A stretch of 64,000 bases of DNA from Symbiodinium sp. CCMP2592 (lineage: Eukaryota > Sar > Dinophyceae > Suessiales > Symbiodiniaceae), in assembly GCA_905221615.1 (NCBI GenBank), contig CAJNDT010000611.1:1-64000 (forward strand), given 5' to 3'. A program made the translations under genes and the position numbers. Below are positions 1 through 12,300 of this stretch, one piece after another. Within the stretch, counting starts at the first letter, position 1. Every line of letters starts with the position of its first letter. The notes below the pieces were generated by a model. It saw only the letters and a list, made by a program, of their open reading frames with translations. It made no database searches and was not told the DNA's origin.

Positions 1-1
1 G

Positions 2-3000
2 CTGGACATTTGAGGGTTTTGCCCGCCCTCGGTGGTTCCGCTGAGGTGCTTCGAACTCCTCGAGCTTCAGCGCCTTGGACCACTCGGTGCCAAACGAATC
101 TAGCCACTTTTGGCTAAATTCAGAGGTCAGCACACTGGCGACCGCGATGCCGACCTCCGCGTTGGCCCGTGAACTAGCACTAAAGTTTAGGCTTCCTATC
201 ACGGCGCTAACTGTGGAGTCCGGCCTCGTCACGAGCACCGTCTTGGCGTGGTGGATGCCCTCGAGGCCTGCGCCGATGCTCACGTCCGTGCGGTTCTCGG
301 CGGCGTAAGCCGCCTTGACCGAGGTGCCCTTGCCGACACGGACCTGAACTCCTGCAGCACCTAGTTCCTTAAGGGACTGCAGCTGGAGCTTGGTCCTGCT
401 CGTCTGAGAGTTGTCGGCCAGGACGTGAGCTCGGGCGCCTCGCTCCAGCGAGGACACGAGGGCTCCTACCAAGGGCTTACTGTCGAAGCTGTAGGCCCGC
501 ACGTAGACGTGGTCGCCCTGCCCAGCATCCGCCAGCATCATTTGCACCACGCTGTGGTACTCGGGAAGGGTCAGAAACGTGACCCCAGCTCGCTCGAAGC
601 CATCTGGGAGCGGAAAGTCCCGGACGCGCCGCGCCTGGCTCGACAAGGGAACTGTCGGAGCCGGAGACACTGCAGAGGCCCCCGGACGGGTAGCCCCACT
701 GGCAGGCGTCTTCGGAACAGTCTCCGTCGGGGGCGCCGACACTGTGGCCACCCCTTGGCGGCCTCTGAGCTTGGAAATGCCGTCGAGGCAACCCTCCGAC
801 GGGCTGCCGACATTCCGCGCTCTTTCCGAAAGCGCCCTTGCTTTCGAAACCATGCCGGCTAAACACCCCTGTTCCAGGGCGGGCGCGCCGAGAATCGCAC
901 GGGCGCGTCTAGTCGCGGCCGGGGCGGCGGGCAGCGTTGGGGCAGCGCTCGCGCCTGTCATGGCCACGAGTTGCCCCGCAGCTTCAACAGCGCGGTCTAC
1001 GTGACCACAACGTCCCTCGTTCAGGAATGCCCTGCAGTCGCAGCCTGCGCCGTCCGCGCCCGACCCGACTTTCACAAGAACCCTGTGTGCTCCGGCCTTA
1101 GTCTTTGATGCAGCCTCAAAGACAGCCTCCCGGCCTTCGAGCGACACCAGAACAGCATTCCCAAAGGGGTTACCGTTCATGGCGTGCATTAGCCGGTTAG
1201 TGGCGACACGTCCGGCCCACCACAGCACTACGGCCGCGAACGTCCACAGTAGGACGACGGCCGTCAAGCCAACCACGCGGACACCCCGAACGAGGATACC
1301 AGAGGATTCCTCGATGAGGTCCTCCGCCGCAGTGGCACCTGCAGTGAGGCTCACGTGTGCCACCTCTCTGGCACCGCGCTCAACAGTGAAGAGGGTAGGC
1401 GCCAGCGCAGCGGCCACCAAACCCATCTTCCATCCAATGTTGCCCGTTGTGGCGTGGGCTGCGCGATTGCGCGCTCTCCTGGAGAGAGCCCAGCTGGCGA
1501 CCGCAGCGCCTATCGAGCGCACGGCCCCAAGGAACCCACCACGGTTCGAGGGCCCGGAAGAGACAGCGGGGCGAGAAGAAACGGCAGGGGCCTCGGGCGC
1601 CACTCTGTGGCCACCCTGGCCACGCAGTGGGAGCGTGAGGGCGGGCTGCCCAGCACGCTCGCCGAGTCGGGAGGAGTATGCCAGTCCGGCAGCACCTCCG
1701 GCCCACCATCCTCGGTTGCCGTAGCGGGTCGAGCTTCCCCTTCCACCACCTTTGCCACCACCCTTGCTGCCAGAGCTGCGGCCCCCACTGGGTGCACCGC
1801 GCCCGGAGGAAGGTTGGCTCCACCAGGCGCGGGCAGAGTCTTGAGAGAGCTCTGCCTGCCTGCGCTTTTCAGCGCGGAGCCTCTTCCGTCCGGAGCGGAG
1901 GAATTTCCTCGCATGCTCCGCAAGGGGATCGGCGTTGATGGAACGCTCGATCCGTTCCATCTTCGTGCCCTCGCTCTCTTCCGCCGAAGAAGCAGCTTCA
2001 TCGTCGCCTTCCTGGGGCGGCATGCCGTGGGTTATGAACGACGCGCCCGACTTAGGGCCACTGCACTTAAAGCACAGTTTGCGCCATAACATGTTCCTCT
2101 CTTGGCATGTGTCCCGCCCACAGGTCCAGTAGGCGTTGGACATTGCGGCGGCGATCGCGTCCGAACGCTTCGCATAAAGGTACTCCTTTATGCGTTCCTT
2201 ATGTTCATCGAGCCCGACCTCGATGAACCACGCCGGCGCCGTTCGCAGGTCCACCGGCGTGCTCCAGTACAGGCTGTCCTCGAAGATCCCCACACAGGGG
2301 GCACCTCCGAGCTCCTCGGAATCATGGTGCCGGCAGGTATTGCGTTCTGGTGGGTTCGCACGCCCACAAGTAAAGCAATCCCACCAGCCCCAAGGCCAGA
2401 CTTTGCCTGTGAGGAGCGGAACGCGCTCGGGTGTCGGTCCAAGCTCGTTTTCATCGTAATCGGGCCAGATTTCAAACACTGGCCTGTTCGACAAAATCGC
2501 AGCCTGGTAGACGAACGCGCGCCTCCGGCGCCGCGCCAACGCGAGGAGCTGCTCGAGCGTATGCTCACCACCGCCTCGGAAGAATTCCTTTATCTGTTCA
2601 TCATGTTGGAGATCAAGGGGGACCGTGAGCCTGGGATCCACGTCGCGGGCGCCGGGCCTTCCAGGCCCCGGCGGTGGAGTCGCATCCCAGTCCACGTCGC
2701 GCCAAGCGGCCCCGGGAACCTCGTTCGAGAGTCCGTAAACCCCCGAAACTCGGTGTTGGGGAGCCGGCGACTCCATGGTATCCTGCCATGTTGTGAATCG
2801 CTTCTTGGGCGGCGGCGGTCCCTCCGGCTCCGCGCGTCGCCGCTTGTCTGTGCTCGACGGAGCAGCGGCCCCGCTGGCACCTTCTTCGGCACCTGCCTCG
2901 CCACTAGACGAGGGAGCCGCGCCTGTCCCGGCCGCGGCTCCTGCAGGGCCGGCTGGTGCCGAGGGCGCTTCTTCCTTCTTGGTTGTGGCCCGCTTGGCCG

Positions 3001-3340
3001 CGGGGCCTTGACGCTCAGAGCCGCTCTCCTCAACGGCGCGCTTGAGGGAGGAGAGGGACTTAGCCTCTGCTGTCTCCTTTTCCTCCTTGGCCACTGCAGG
3101 AAGGCGGGTGTCGCGCCGTGCCTCAGGAGCCGCAGCCGCGGCCTCCTGGGCCGAAGCAGCAAGCTCCTCCTTGGCGCGTGCCGCCGCTCTTTCCCGTGCC
3201 AAGCCTGCCTTCATAGACTCCTCGAGGCTAGGGATCCGGACCTCCGGACTCCCTGCCTCAGCTGGGGGAGTCACGTTGGCCGCAGGCGCTGCAGAGGAGG
3301 AAGACGCCTCCTGAGAGGCAGCCGGAGGAGCAGGAGCCAT
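2..3340 (-). CDS. Second ORF of the retroelement: RanBP2-like fingers, membrane segment, SWIM finger, PLD-like nuclease (partial)
   Basis: This frame is open from 3514 to the left window edge and has no stop in the window, so the protein is truncated by the window. The first in-frame Met is at 3340, giving 1,113 residues to the edge. The N-terminus is Ala/Glu/Pro/Lys-rich and probably disordered. Around residues 322-336 and 407-426 are Trp-Cys fingers of RanBP2 type; the second reads C-x4-C-x10-C-x2-C with the usual Trp and Asn. An RG/GGK-rich stretch follows, then a hydrophobic segment (about residues 687-712, with VVLLW and VVLWW). Next is a SWIM-type CxCx8CxH finger (residues 767-780). The C-terminal part resembles a PLD/HKD nuclease module: HAK at 242-250 and GSLN at 185-196, followed by an EVGIAV strand. 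The HKD aspartate position is Thr, so activity is uncertain. Codon use and GC match the upstream polyprotein. It overlaps that ORF by 70 nt in the -1 frame, so it may be a separate ORF, a frameshift product, or one ORF broken by an indel. Confidence 0.75.
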   Translation of the reverse strand, partial: MAPAPPAASQEASSSSAAPAANVTPPAEAGSPEVRIPSLEESMKAGLARERAAARAKEELAASAQEAAAAAPEARRDTRLPAVAKEEKETAEAKSLSSLKRAVEESGSERQGPAAKRATTKKEEAPSAPAGPAGAAAGTGAAPSSSGEAGAEEGASGAAAPSSTDKRRRAEPEGPPPPKKRFTTWQDTMESPAPQHRVSGVYGLSNEVPGAAWRDVDWDATPPPGPGRPGARDVDPRLTVPLDLQHDEQIKEFFRGGGEHTLEQLLALARRRRRAFVYQAAILSNRPVFEIWPDYDENELGPTPERVPLLTGKVWPWGWWDCFTCGRANPPERNTCRHHDSEELGGAPCVGIFEDSLYWSTPVDLRTAPAWFIEVGLDEHKERIKEYLYAKRSDAIAAAMSNAYWTCGRDTCQERNMLWRKLCFKCSGPKSGASFITHGMPPQEGDDEAASSAEESEGTKMERIERSINADPLAEHARKFLRSGRKRLRAEKRRQAELSQDSARAWWSQPSSGRGAPSGGRSSGSKGGGKGGGRGSSTRYGNRGWWAGGAAGLAYSSRLGERAGQPALTLPLRGQGGHRVAPEAPAVSSRPAVSSGPSNRGGFLGAVRSIGAAVASWALSRRARNRAAHATTGNIGWKMGLVAAALAPTLFTVERGAREVAHVSLTAGATAAEDLIEESSGILVRGVRVVGLTAVVLLWTFAAVVLWWAGRVATNRLMHAMNGNPFGNAVLVSLEGREAVFEAASKTKAGAHRVLVKVGSGADGAGCDCRAFLNEGRCGHVDRAVEAAGQLVAMTGASAAPTLPAAPAATRRARAILGAPALEQGCLAGMVSKARALSERARNVGSPSEGCLDGISKLRGRQGVATVSAPPTETVPKTPASGATRPGASAVSPAPTVPLSSQARRVRDFPLPDGFERAGVTFLTLPEYHSVVQMMLADAGQGDHVYVRAYSFDSKPLVGALVSSLERGARAHVLADNSQTSRTKLQLQSLKELGAAGVQVRVGKGTSVKAAYAAENRTDVSIGAGLEGIHHAKTVLVTRPDSTVSAVIGSLNFSASSRANAEVGIAVASVLTSEFSQKWLDSFGTEWSKALKLEEFEAPQRNHRGRAKPSNVQ

Positions 3341-6300
3341 CTCCTGATCCTCGGAATGCGTCGCCGAAGATGGCGGAGCTTTCTTCTTAGGGCTGGAAGC
3401 CTGAGGCTCCGCACCCCATCGTGGATCAGGCGGGGTTCCAGTCCTCTGGACACCCCCTTCTCTCGAGGGAGCAGATCCGTTTCCAGCATAGGGGGATCTA
3501 TCTCCAGTTGGGTGTCAGTCTGCTTTGCGATAGGGTTCAAGACACCCGCGGCGAGCTTTTCTTCTCTGAGCCCATCGTGGTCGTTCCAGATAAGGTCTGA
3601 AAAGGTTTCCCTCATCGCTTGGACGTGCTCCCTCGGGGTATCTTCCCGGGGAGCGTCCACGTCCGGATCTTGGGGCTCCAAAAGCTCGTCGGGGAACGCC
3701 GGAGGAGGCGGTTCAACATCTTCGGGAACCTCTCCGGGTCTCCCCTGCTCTTCGCGAATCGCCTCCAACGCTTCGCCCAGCGGGGTCTCGTCCCTAAACA
3801 AGTGACGGTAGGGACTCGGAGCTGCGGCGTTGGGCATCATGAAGTCCGTCTCCTCGTACGCTGGCCCGAGAATGGTACTCGGGTAGCGCACGGGAGGCTT
3901 CGCCCGCTGCACCGGCCTCCGGTCAAGGCGATACGTGCGCCAGAGACCATCGGAAGTGCCACAAGGCGCCCCATCCGGGAGCCGCCTGAAATCACGCAGC
4001 TCCGCCCCGATGCGATCACAGAAGCGGTCCGGGTTGGAGATATGCGTAAACCGGCCCACGTCAGCCTCAAAGACCCAGACACGGTCTCTGTGGTCTCTGC
4101 GAGCTTCTCCGTGGCGGAAGCGTCTCAGAGCCACAGCGGCTTCTCCAAAGAACGCATCGTCGCACGGGGCCGGCACCATGTTCGCCGGAAGGCCCCTTCC
4201 GTGGACCTCCGCTCGGTGGTACGCGGCTTCGTACTCGTGCTCGAATTCGGCACGGCACCCGCGGATACCACACTTGTGGCCGGACCCACGGGAAGGAACC
4301 CTTCTAGGGTCTCCGTTCCCAATCTCCTCGGGTGTAGGGCAACCAGCCACGCCCCCGCCATGGATCGCACTCCGGTCGGGGGTGTCCCCGAGATCGACGA
4401 ATTCCCCAGGCACTGCGGCCTCCTCGGGAATCGGATCCACACTGAAAGGCACAAAGGTGTGCCGCGCAGGAGACTTCGGAGCGGGCCGTTCTTGGCTTGC
4501 CGACCGACGCTCCACGGATGACATGAAATCGTCGATCCCGCGGAGGATGGCCTCAGTCTTTGCCCGTTCCTCCTCGGTCTCCTCTGGGACGGCCGTACCT
4601 CCTTCTCGGGAGCCCTCTGGGCCTCCCGTGGAGGCCGAGCTCGCAGAAGGGGCTTCAGCACTAGGAACGGCCCCCTTCGGAGCGGCCTTGAGCGGAGGCC
4701 CACCAAGCTTAGGCCGGATAGGGCCTTGGTAAGGCCCGGGCCCCAGCCCGCCATGAGGCAAGGGCCTTTCCGACCGGTTCCTCGCAGCAGGTGGCGGAGG
4801 AGGAGATCGCGCGATGGGCGGCTCAGCCGGCCCACCCAGCAACCATCCAGGCCTGGGGCTCAAGAACTCCTCGGCCCTCTCGGTTTCCATGATCAGGAAC
4901 GGCGGTGGAGGCCTGACCCCTTTCGGCGTCGGGCCAGGCTTCACCGTGACCACTCCTTCCGGAACGGCTGGCCTCTTCGGCGGCGGCTTCGGGTTCGCCT
5001 TCTTGCTGAAGTTCTTCGGGTGGAACAAATCCGCTGGAGTAAGCGTACGGTCCGCCTCCATCGGCTGATCCCCAGGCGCTGCACCGGCACCCTCAGGGTC
5101 ACCGGGCGCGGCCTGAGGATCCTCAGGCAGCTCATCCCGGGCCCTGGGCGGCGTCTTGTAGCGGATCGTGTCCGCAGGCGGTGCTTCGGGAGGCACCTTT
5201 TGGGGGGGGCGGTGTGATCTTCCCCGCTCCTGTTCCCCTGCCGAAGGCGCTCCCTCTGGGGCCACCTTGGGGGTAGGCTTTAGTTTGCCTTCCCGCCCTG
5301 GCGGCGGCCTATCATCGACCGTCCTGGACCGATGCCGCGCAGAGGGCATCCCACGGGGACCACCCTCCTTAGGTGGTCCAGGCGGGGGTCCCGCCGGCAT
5401 TGCCGAGCTCTTGGCCCGCACCTCAACTTCCAGCTCGGAAGACGAGTCCTCGTCCCCGATATAGTAGTTGACCGGGCCGGCTCCGCCAGGCGGCGCCGAC
5501 TGCTCTCTGCGGACTCCGCTCCCGGGCTCCGCATCATCGACCCACCGCAGGTTGTTACCCTGACGCTCTGCAAGCGAGAGGTCGAAGACTTCACAGCCGG
5601 GTTGCACCGTGAGGATTCGGAGGATGCATTCTGGAGGGACACGCCCTGTCAGAACACATCCGTCTGTCCCTCTCCAGACGGGCACCCCGGAAGCCCTTAG
5701 GAGCTCGAGGTTCGAGACCACAAGACAGGTCGAGTTCTTTCTAAAGCCCGACGTACTGTCCCGCTGTCTTGGGTACCCGGGCCCGCTCACCCAATGGACA
5801 GTCAGGCGCGGGCCGTTTCCGCCTCCCGGGAGGAGGCCGTCGCGGCCGATCCGCCGCGCATGAAACACCTCTGTGCCATGACAGAGGGTGGAGCCTCCGT
5901 ACTCTACCGAGAGCTCCCTCATTCCGGCCTCATCGAGGCCGTCTCCATACACGGTGCCCGCGGTCAATCCTGACCCACGGCCGTGTCCCTGGAGAGCCCG
6001 GATCCGGCCATCGACCAGCTCCAGCCGCTGCTTCTCCCGACCGCCAGCCGCGTTTTCCAGATCACTCGCCGCACCTTCCTCGATCGCGGACGAAGTGATC
6101 TGGAGCTTCTCGGCTAAGGCGGATACGCTAATCCAGCCCCCTTCGCCGAGATGGCCCTGCAGGCCGAATTTGCCGTGGCGGAGGGCTTGCGTAAGCGCCC
6201 TCTGGCAAACCGCGGGGTTCTCTAGCCACACCCACGGCTGCCATCGCGAGTTGCTATCACGACCGCCTTTCCCTTCGTTCCCGCGTCTGCGGCCACCTCC

Positions 6301-9300
6301 CATGGCGCCCCTCGCGGCTCCCTGGCCCACGAGGGGCCCGGCACACGTAGGAAAAAGTGGGAGTGGCTCCGCGACCAGCCGGTCCACGGAGGACCCACCG
6401 GCAGCGAAGGAAAGAGGGGTACACGCGACCTCCCGGCCCACGTGTGCCAAAGCACACCGCGAGGCGCAAGAAGCCGATGGCAAGGGCCCGCGCGGCCCGT
6501 CGCAAGCTACTGGGCTACTCGTCTTGAGCCCACGCTGCGCGGCCATGTCCTGAAAGGCAGGGGGTTCAAGGGGGCTGCACAGAGAGATGGGGTAGGGCTC
6601 ACACTCAGCACGACCTACACCCTGGACTACCTCACTACACCCTTGCTGCAGCACGCACGCAACGAGTAGTAGCATAGAAAGGAGGTAGCGACCCACGGGC
6701 GTACATGCCTGCGTCCGAGCTGCCCCCCACGTTCCCCCCCGAACCCCCCCGACGCGGCACACTAAGACCCCGAACCCTAACCTAGACCCCGCGGTCAAGA
6801 CACAAGCGGTCAAGACGAACACAAGCGAGTTAGGGTATAGGGCTCTTGTGGGGTGGTTAGTGTCCGTTAGGGGTTCATCGTGTTTTGCTTTTGCTTTAGG
6901 CGCGACCTTCCGGTCCGCGTCAGGCGGACTGGAGCTCGAGCCGTCGCGGCCTCGAGCGCCTAAGGCTTCAAAGGCGGAAGCGGCGGTCTGAGGCGCGGAG
7001 CGGCTGCCCTTCCGGCACGCCGTCCTTATCTCCTCCTCTGCCTCCGCATCCGTGAGGAAACGGCCGTCAATGACCCTACCTGTACGAACCGTCAGGTCGT
7101 CGACATAGGCCACCCATTCCTTAGTGAACCTAAGCCTTCGATTGCGACCCGGCGCATACGCGCGGTCCACGACGTAGTTAAAATCGTCGGGACCATTGAC
7201 AGGCCCGAAGGTAAGCACAATAGGGAGGTACTTACCGCTACGCGCAACAATGGCAAGAACCTCCCTGGCACGCTTCGTGTTGCGGATCTGATTGAACCCG
7301 GAAACCGCATCAACGAAGCTATACCAGACTGATCCTACCGCTGCAGCGAGCACATCCGTGCTCCGCCGGCAGTAGTAAGTGGATCTCTTCACCCTGGCGT
7401 TTACCCTGCGGTAATCTCCCACCAAGCGGCGTTTCCTCGCCCGCTTGTGGGAAGGCATCTCCTTCGTAGGGAAAGGGGCCGAACCCCAGGCCGAAGGGCC
7501 TCGCACAAGCTGCCCTCTCTGTACCTCCTCCTCAAGCCGGTCATCAACCCACTGCGCCGCTTCCCCGCGGAGCGCATGGGGCTGAGAGCTGACCGGAGGC
7601 CCCGTAGGGACGCAGTCGTGCGCAAACTTCCGGACCGTGGTACGCGCCGTACCTTCGACCCAGAATGCAGCGGCCTTCCGGCCCACCGTCTCCTTAATGG
7701 CTGCGGGATCAGCCTCGGTGAGCCCCGGACGGTTCTCCGTAGGGCCCAACCTGAGGCCTTCAATGACCTGCGCCTTATACTCTGGCGTACGGCGGGGATC
7801 GGCAGCCACAGCCTGGCCTGCCAACGCATAGACCTCCAGGTCCGCGAAGACACCATCCCAATCCTTGGCGTCTGCCTTCGACCGCCAGTGCGCATCCATC
7901 TTCCTGGAGAACTCCAGAACTTCAGCCTCCATCTTCGCTCTCTCTTGAGGGGAGAGGTCCTCGCCAGACTTAACGTCCGGCAACGGTACCTCCGGAGCGG
8001 AAGGCTTCGCAGGCTCAGCCGGCGACTGGCCGCTCACTGAGCAAATGCTGTCGTAGCAAGGGGGCTGATCGCCCCTCAGACCAGCATCCGCCAGGCAACG
8101 GCACAAGGCCGGAGCGAGCACCCTCGAAGAGGTCCGGGCCTTCGCGTGCTGATGGGCTACCCTGCCCAAAGCGTCAGGCTTTGCACAGCGAACGCAAACC
8201 GAATCCATCTTGAAGTTGGAAAGACAGATCAGCGCTCCTTCCGAATGCTTAGAACCCCTAGTAACTGATCCCAAGAGCTGACATCGATCAGCTCGGCCGA
8301 AAGCCCAAGGGAACTTCGGTTCCGAAAGCGTCCCAAACACGGGAGCCCACCCCTGGGCCTCCCAAGGCTCCCAAAGTCCTTCCTGATCTGAGATAGTAAC
8401 AAGCATCTGGCGCCCCTTCTCGGCCACCATTGCTCCCCACCTACTGACCAGGGAGAGGAACTCCTTGGGGATACCCTTACCGGATAGGCCCACACCGAGG
8501 CACTTGGGGTCGAGCGTATCGACCAGAAGGCTCAGGGCTTGCCGGTCCTCCTCTGAGGAGAAGTCCCAGCGGATCCCGTAGGAGCTGGCTCCTTGAACCG
8601 CAGCAGGAGGGCTACGCAGGCCTCCTGCCTTACTGACCTGAGTAAGCGAGTGCTCCGACACCGCTACTTCGACAAGGTCCATGTCCATACCCTTTAGGTG
8701 ATCTCTGATCCACCCCTGGACCGCGGTACAGGAGCTACCTCTACCGACGATCAAGGAGGGCGCGGGAGCCTCAGCAAGGAGCTCCTTCAACGCAGCAGGG
8801 ACGTCAATCGGGGAAGCTGCCACACCCACTCGGTCCGGCACGGACTCTTGCAAGGAGTAACCGGCCTTATCGAGCTTCCGGGCAGAAGACGCAGCGAGAA
8901 CCCCATCCCTACTAAGATCCACCTTGGAGATAATCTCCTTCACGGTGATGGACTCTATGGCCTGTCTCGTCCCTTCGCGGGTCAGAGAACCGCCTTCGTC
9001 CAAAAACGCAAGGTGCCACCGGACTCTGAGTCCTGAGGCGTCGGGGATGTACCGGTGGACGCCCACCTGTGCCCTGGCTTCGTCCACTTGCGTGACCTTG
9101 CCTAGGCGACAGGTTTTAGGGCCCACTCGGGCGCCATGGTACGCAACATGGTCACCAATACGCAACACGAAGTTGCGGCCCCGGCGCTTGACAGTAAACT
9201 CGACCTGCTTAGCTTCACCGGCCGCTTGCTGACCCAATGAAGGCGGCTGATGCTCTGGCTCGTCGAAAAACTCTATGGGGTCCCTCTTCTCGGGCACCTC

Positions 9301-12300
9301 CGCATCTTCCGGCACGAGCACTACATCCTCCGCGTGGGCTTCACATTGCCGGCCTGGCGCCTCACCAGGGCCACCAGGAACAAGTTCGAGTTGCAGCCTA
9401 TGGCCTTTAACCGCCACTATCCTCCAAGGGCCGGTCAGACCAGGCTTCCAAGGGACACGCCCCGCCCCCTCTGGCCGGGGCTTGGGGGAATTCCAGACAA
9501 CTCTGTCCCCCACGCGGAGCTCAACTGTGCGACGCGACCGATTAGCAAGTCGGGCACGCGCCTCACTGCTCGCGTCCCAATGGCGCCGCACAGCGGCCGC
9601 CAAGTCGGAAAACTGCTTGAACTGGGAACGGGCCCAGTCCGTGATGGGCTCGAATTGGAGGGCCTCGCGGAGAACGTCCTTCTCCAACGGCAAGGCGAGG
9701 CTCCAGGACCGTTCCAGGTCCCTGGGGGTGTACCCATGCGCCCCCGGGGTATTATCCAACACATACTCGGCGACCATGAGCCATTCGCTCCAGTTCTCCA
9801 TGGAGCCGCCGATATGCCGGATGAGGTTACCCAGAACCTTCTGGACCTCTTGGTGGACCCTCTCGTTGGACCCCATCTCACAAGGCCTGAGAGCCATACT
9901 GAACTGCTGAGTTGTCCCAAGCATGGAGCACAACTCCAGCATCATGGCATTCTTGAACTCAGTGCCTCGATCAGATCGGATGAGGCGGGGCAGGGTGCGT
10001 GATCTCAGCACGCACCGCAGAAATGCCCTACGCACATCCGTATGCGTAAGTGTCTTCATGGGTTCCAGAAGCACTGCGTGGCTAAGGCAATCAAAGTACG
10101 TAATACTGTATCGGAAGCCATCGCGGTCCTCCCGATTAGGACCCTCGCAGTCGACGGAAACTTCCTGCCAACACGCTTCCGCGAGACATTTGACAGGTTT
10201 CGCTTCGACCTTCGTGGCTCGGGCCCTGCCCTTAACACACGCCAGGCATTTGGACACCCACAACTTAACGTCTGGTTCCATTCCTGGCCACCAGACGGCC
10301 CTTTCAAGGAGACGGAACGTGACCTCCGCCGAACGGTGCGCCCCCAGGAGGCCACAATGCACAGTCATGTAGCATGACTTCCGCCACGTGACGCCATTGG
10401 GCCCGGCGATACCGTTCGGGACGACCGGGACGACCACCGTCTGGCCAGTCTTGATGGTCACTTCCCTCTCCAAGACTCCGTCCGAGCCAAGCTTGAAAGG
10501 GGCTTCCGGCTTCTTGACCGAAGCCGTAAGGGACGGATCTCTCCGTTGAGCCTCGTGCCAAGCCGTGCGAAGAGCTGGCGTGACGCCGAACTCGCAGAGC
10601 CCGGCGCCATCCCTGGCCGCCAAGGCCAGCTTTTCTCTCTGACTCTCCGGGCTGTCCTTGTCCGACAGCACAGGGAAAGAACCGAGGCTGAGGGGACCAG
10701 AACCCCCGGACGCGGACACCTTAACCCGGCAAGTCCGCACGGAATGTGACTTGACACAAAAGGGCCGGTGGGAGGAGTACAACTCCACAACCACCCGTGG
10801 GGCCTTGGTAGCGGACCCCACAAAAGCCAGGGTCCTGCTAAGCTCTCCTTCCTTGACCTCGATCTTCTTCGAGAGCTGGACGGCCATCCAATGGCCTTCC
10901 TCTCCTGAACACTGGAAGGCGGCGATGACAGGCGAAGCCCTGAGCGACTTCCGATGCCCAAGGGACTGGATGCCGTCCCCATCATTCCAACCTTCCACGC
11001 GGTCCACCTCTCCCTTGAGACCAAGGAGACACGCAAAGGATTCCCGGAGGCGAACTTCGCCCTCCTGGAGATTCCATATGCGTTCGCACTCAGAATTAAC
11101 CACATGCCTGTGGCTGTGCCAGTTGGGCTCGACAGCCCAGTTGAGCGAGCTCGGCCCGCTCAGGCAGGACGGGAAGGCCTGGTGCCCTTGCAGGACTTCA
11201 CCAGAGGCGTTCACGACCCAGGAACTCCACAAAGAAGGGCCGTCCTTCTCGCACCCCTCGACTGGAAGCTCCAGGTCGCCCCCAGTCCAGACCCTCGCCT
11301 TAATCCTGCCGTACACCGTGGGCAGGAGCCCTTCCACGGGCTTTTGGAGGAAACCTTTGGCCCATGCTCGGATGAGGTCCGTATCAATGTCCACCGAACC
11401 ATCAGCAAGGCTGGCGGACAAGAGGGCGTTCACCTCGAGTGACACGCTCGGGTCGGCAGACTCCGGGCCCTCAGCGGCCTCCTTTTCGGCTTGGGCCTCA
11501 GCAACCTCCAGAGCTGTTTCCTCCGCCTCCTGCCGGATGCACGAAGGACACCTTGAAAATAGGTATGTCCTCTTTCCGCAGGCGCAGACTCCTTCGTGAT
11601 CCCAAAGCTCCCGAGAGGGCGCGTCAACGAGACCACGCAAGGAAACATCCGCGACTTTGGAGATCCCTTCTAGCTTCAGGGACGAAAGGACCTCAGCGGA
11701 AGCGGCAATCTTGCCCACTATCCCATATCCTGGTATAGGGGGCTCGGGAAACTCACGCCCCATCTCTGGGCACGCCTCAGCCACCTCAGCATGAGTAGAG
11801 TGCGCCTTCCAGACCTTAGGCTTAAGGCTCCAGATACCCTTGATCCCTGCCCAAGCGAGGCCCGCGACGCGGGCTTCCTTGCGCTGCAGGTTGCGAGCCT
11901 GGAGGGTGACTTCAACCACCAGCGGCCACCGCAAGGCAGCGGTGACAACTCCTCCTTGGCCAAGTCCTACCAGAAAGGTAGGGGAAAACGCAGCGGCTTC
12001 CCGAAGTACCTTCGCACAGGACGTAAGCAGGTCGACGCGGAGCTTCTTGACCTTCTTGGGCCCGGTAAGCTTACCGGTCATACCGTCGAAGTGGGACGCC
12101 ACTCCGTCATCGTCCTCAAAAGGGCCCCAGCAGCCTCTCACCGCAATGGAGTGCCCCGGGATTCCCGAGACGAAGACTTCACGGATCTCCGTGAGCGCCC
12201 TTTCCTGCTCCGTCCAAGGGGCATAATCGAAAACAATCATAACGCGGACAGGGGGACCGCCCGCGACCCCGACCGGCACCGCAGCCGCGGTCGCCGGGGC

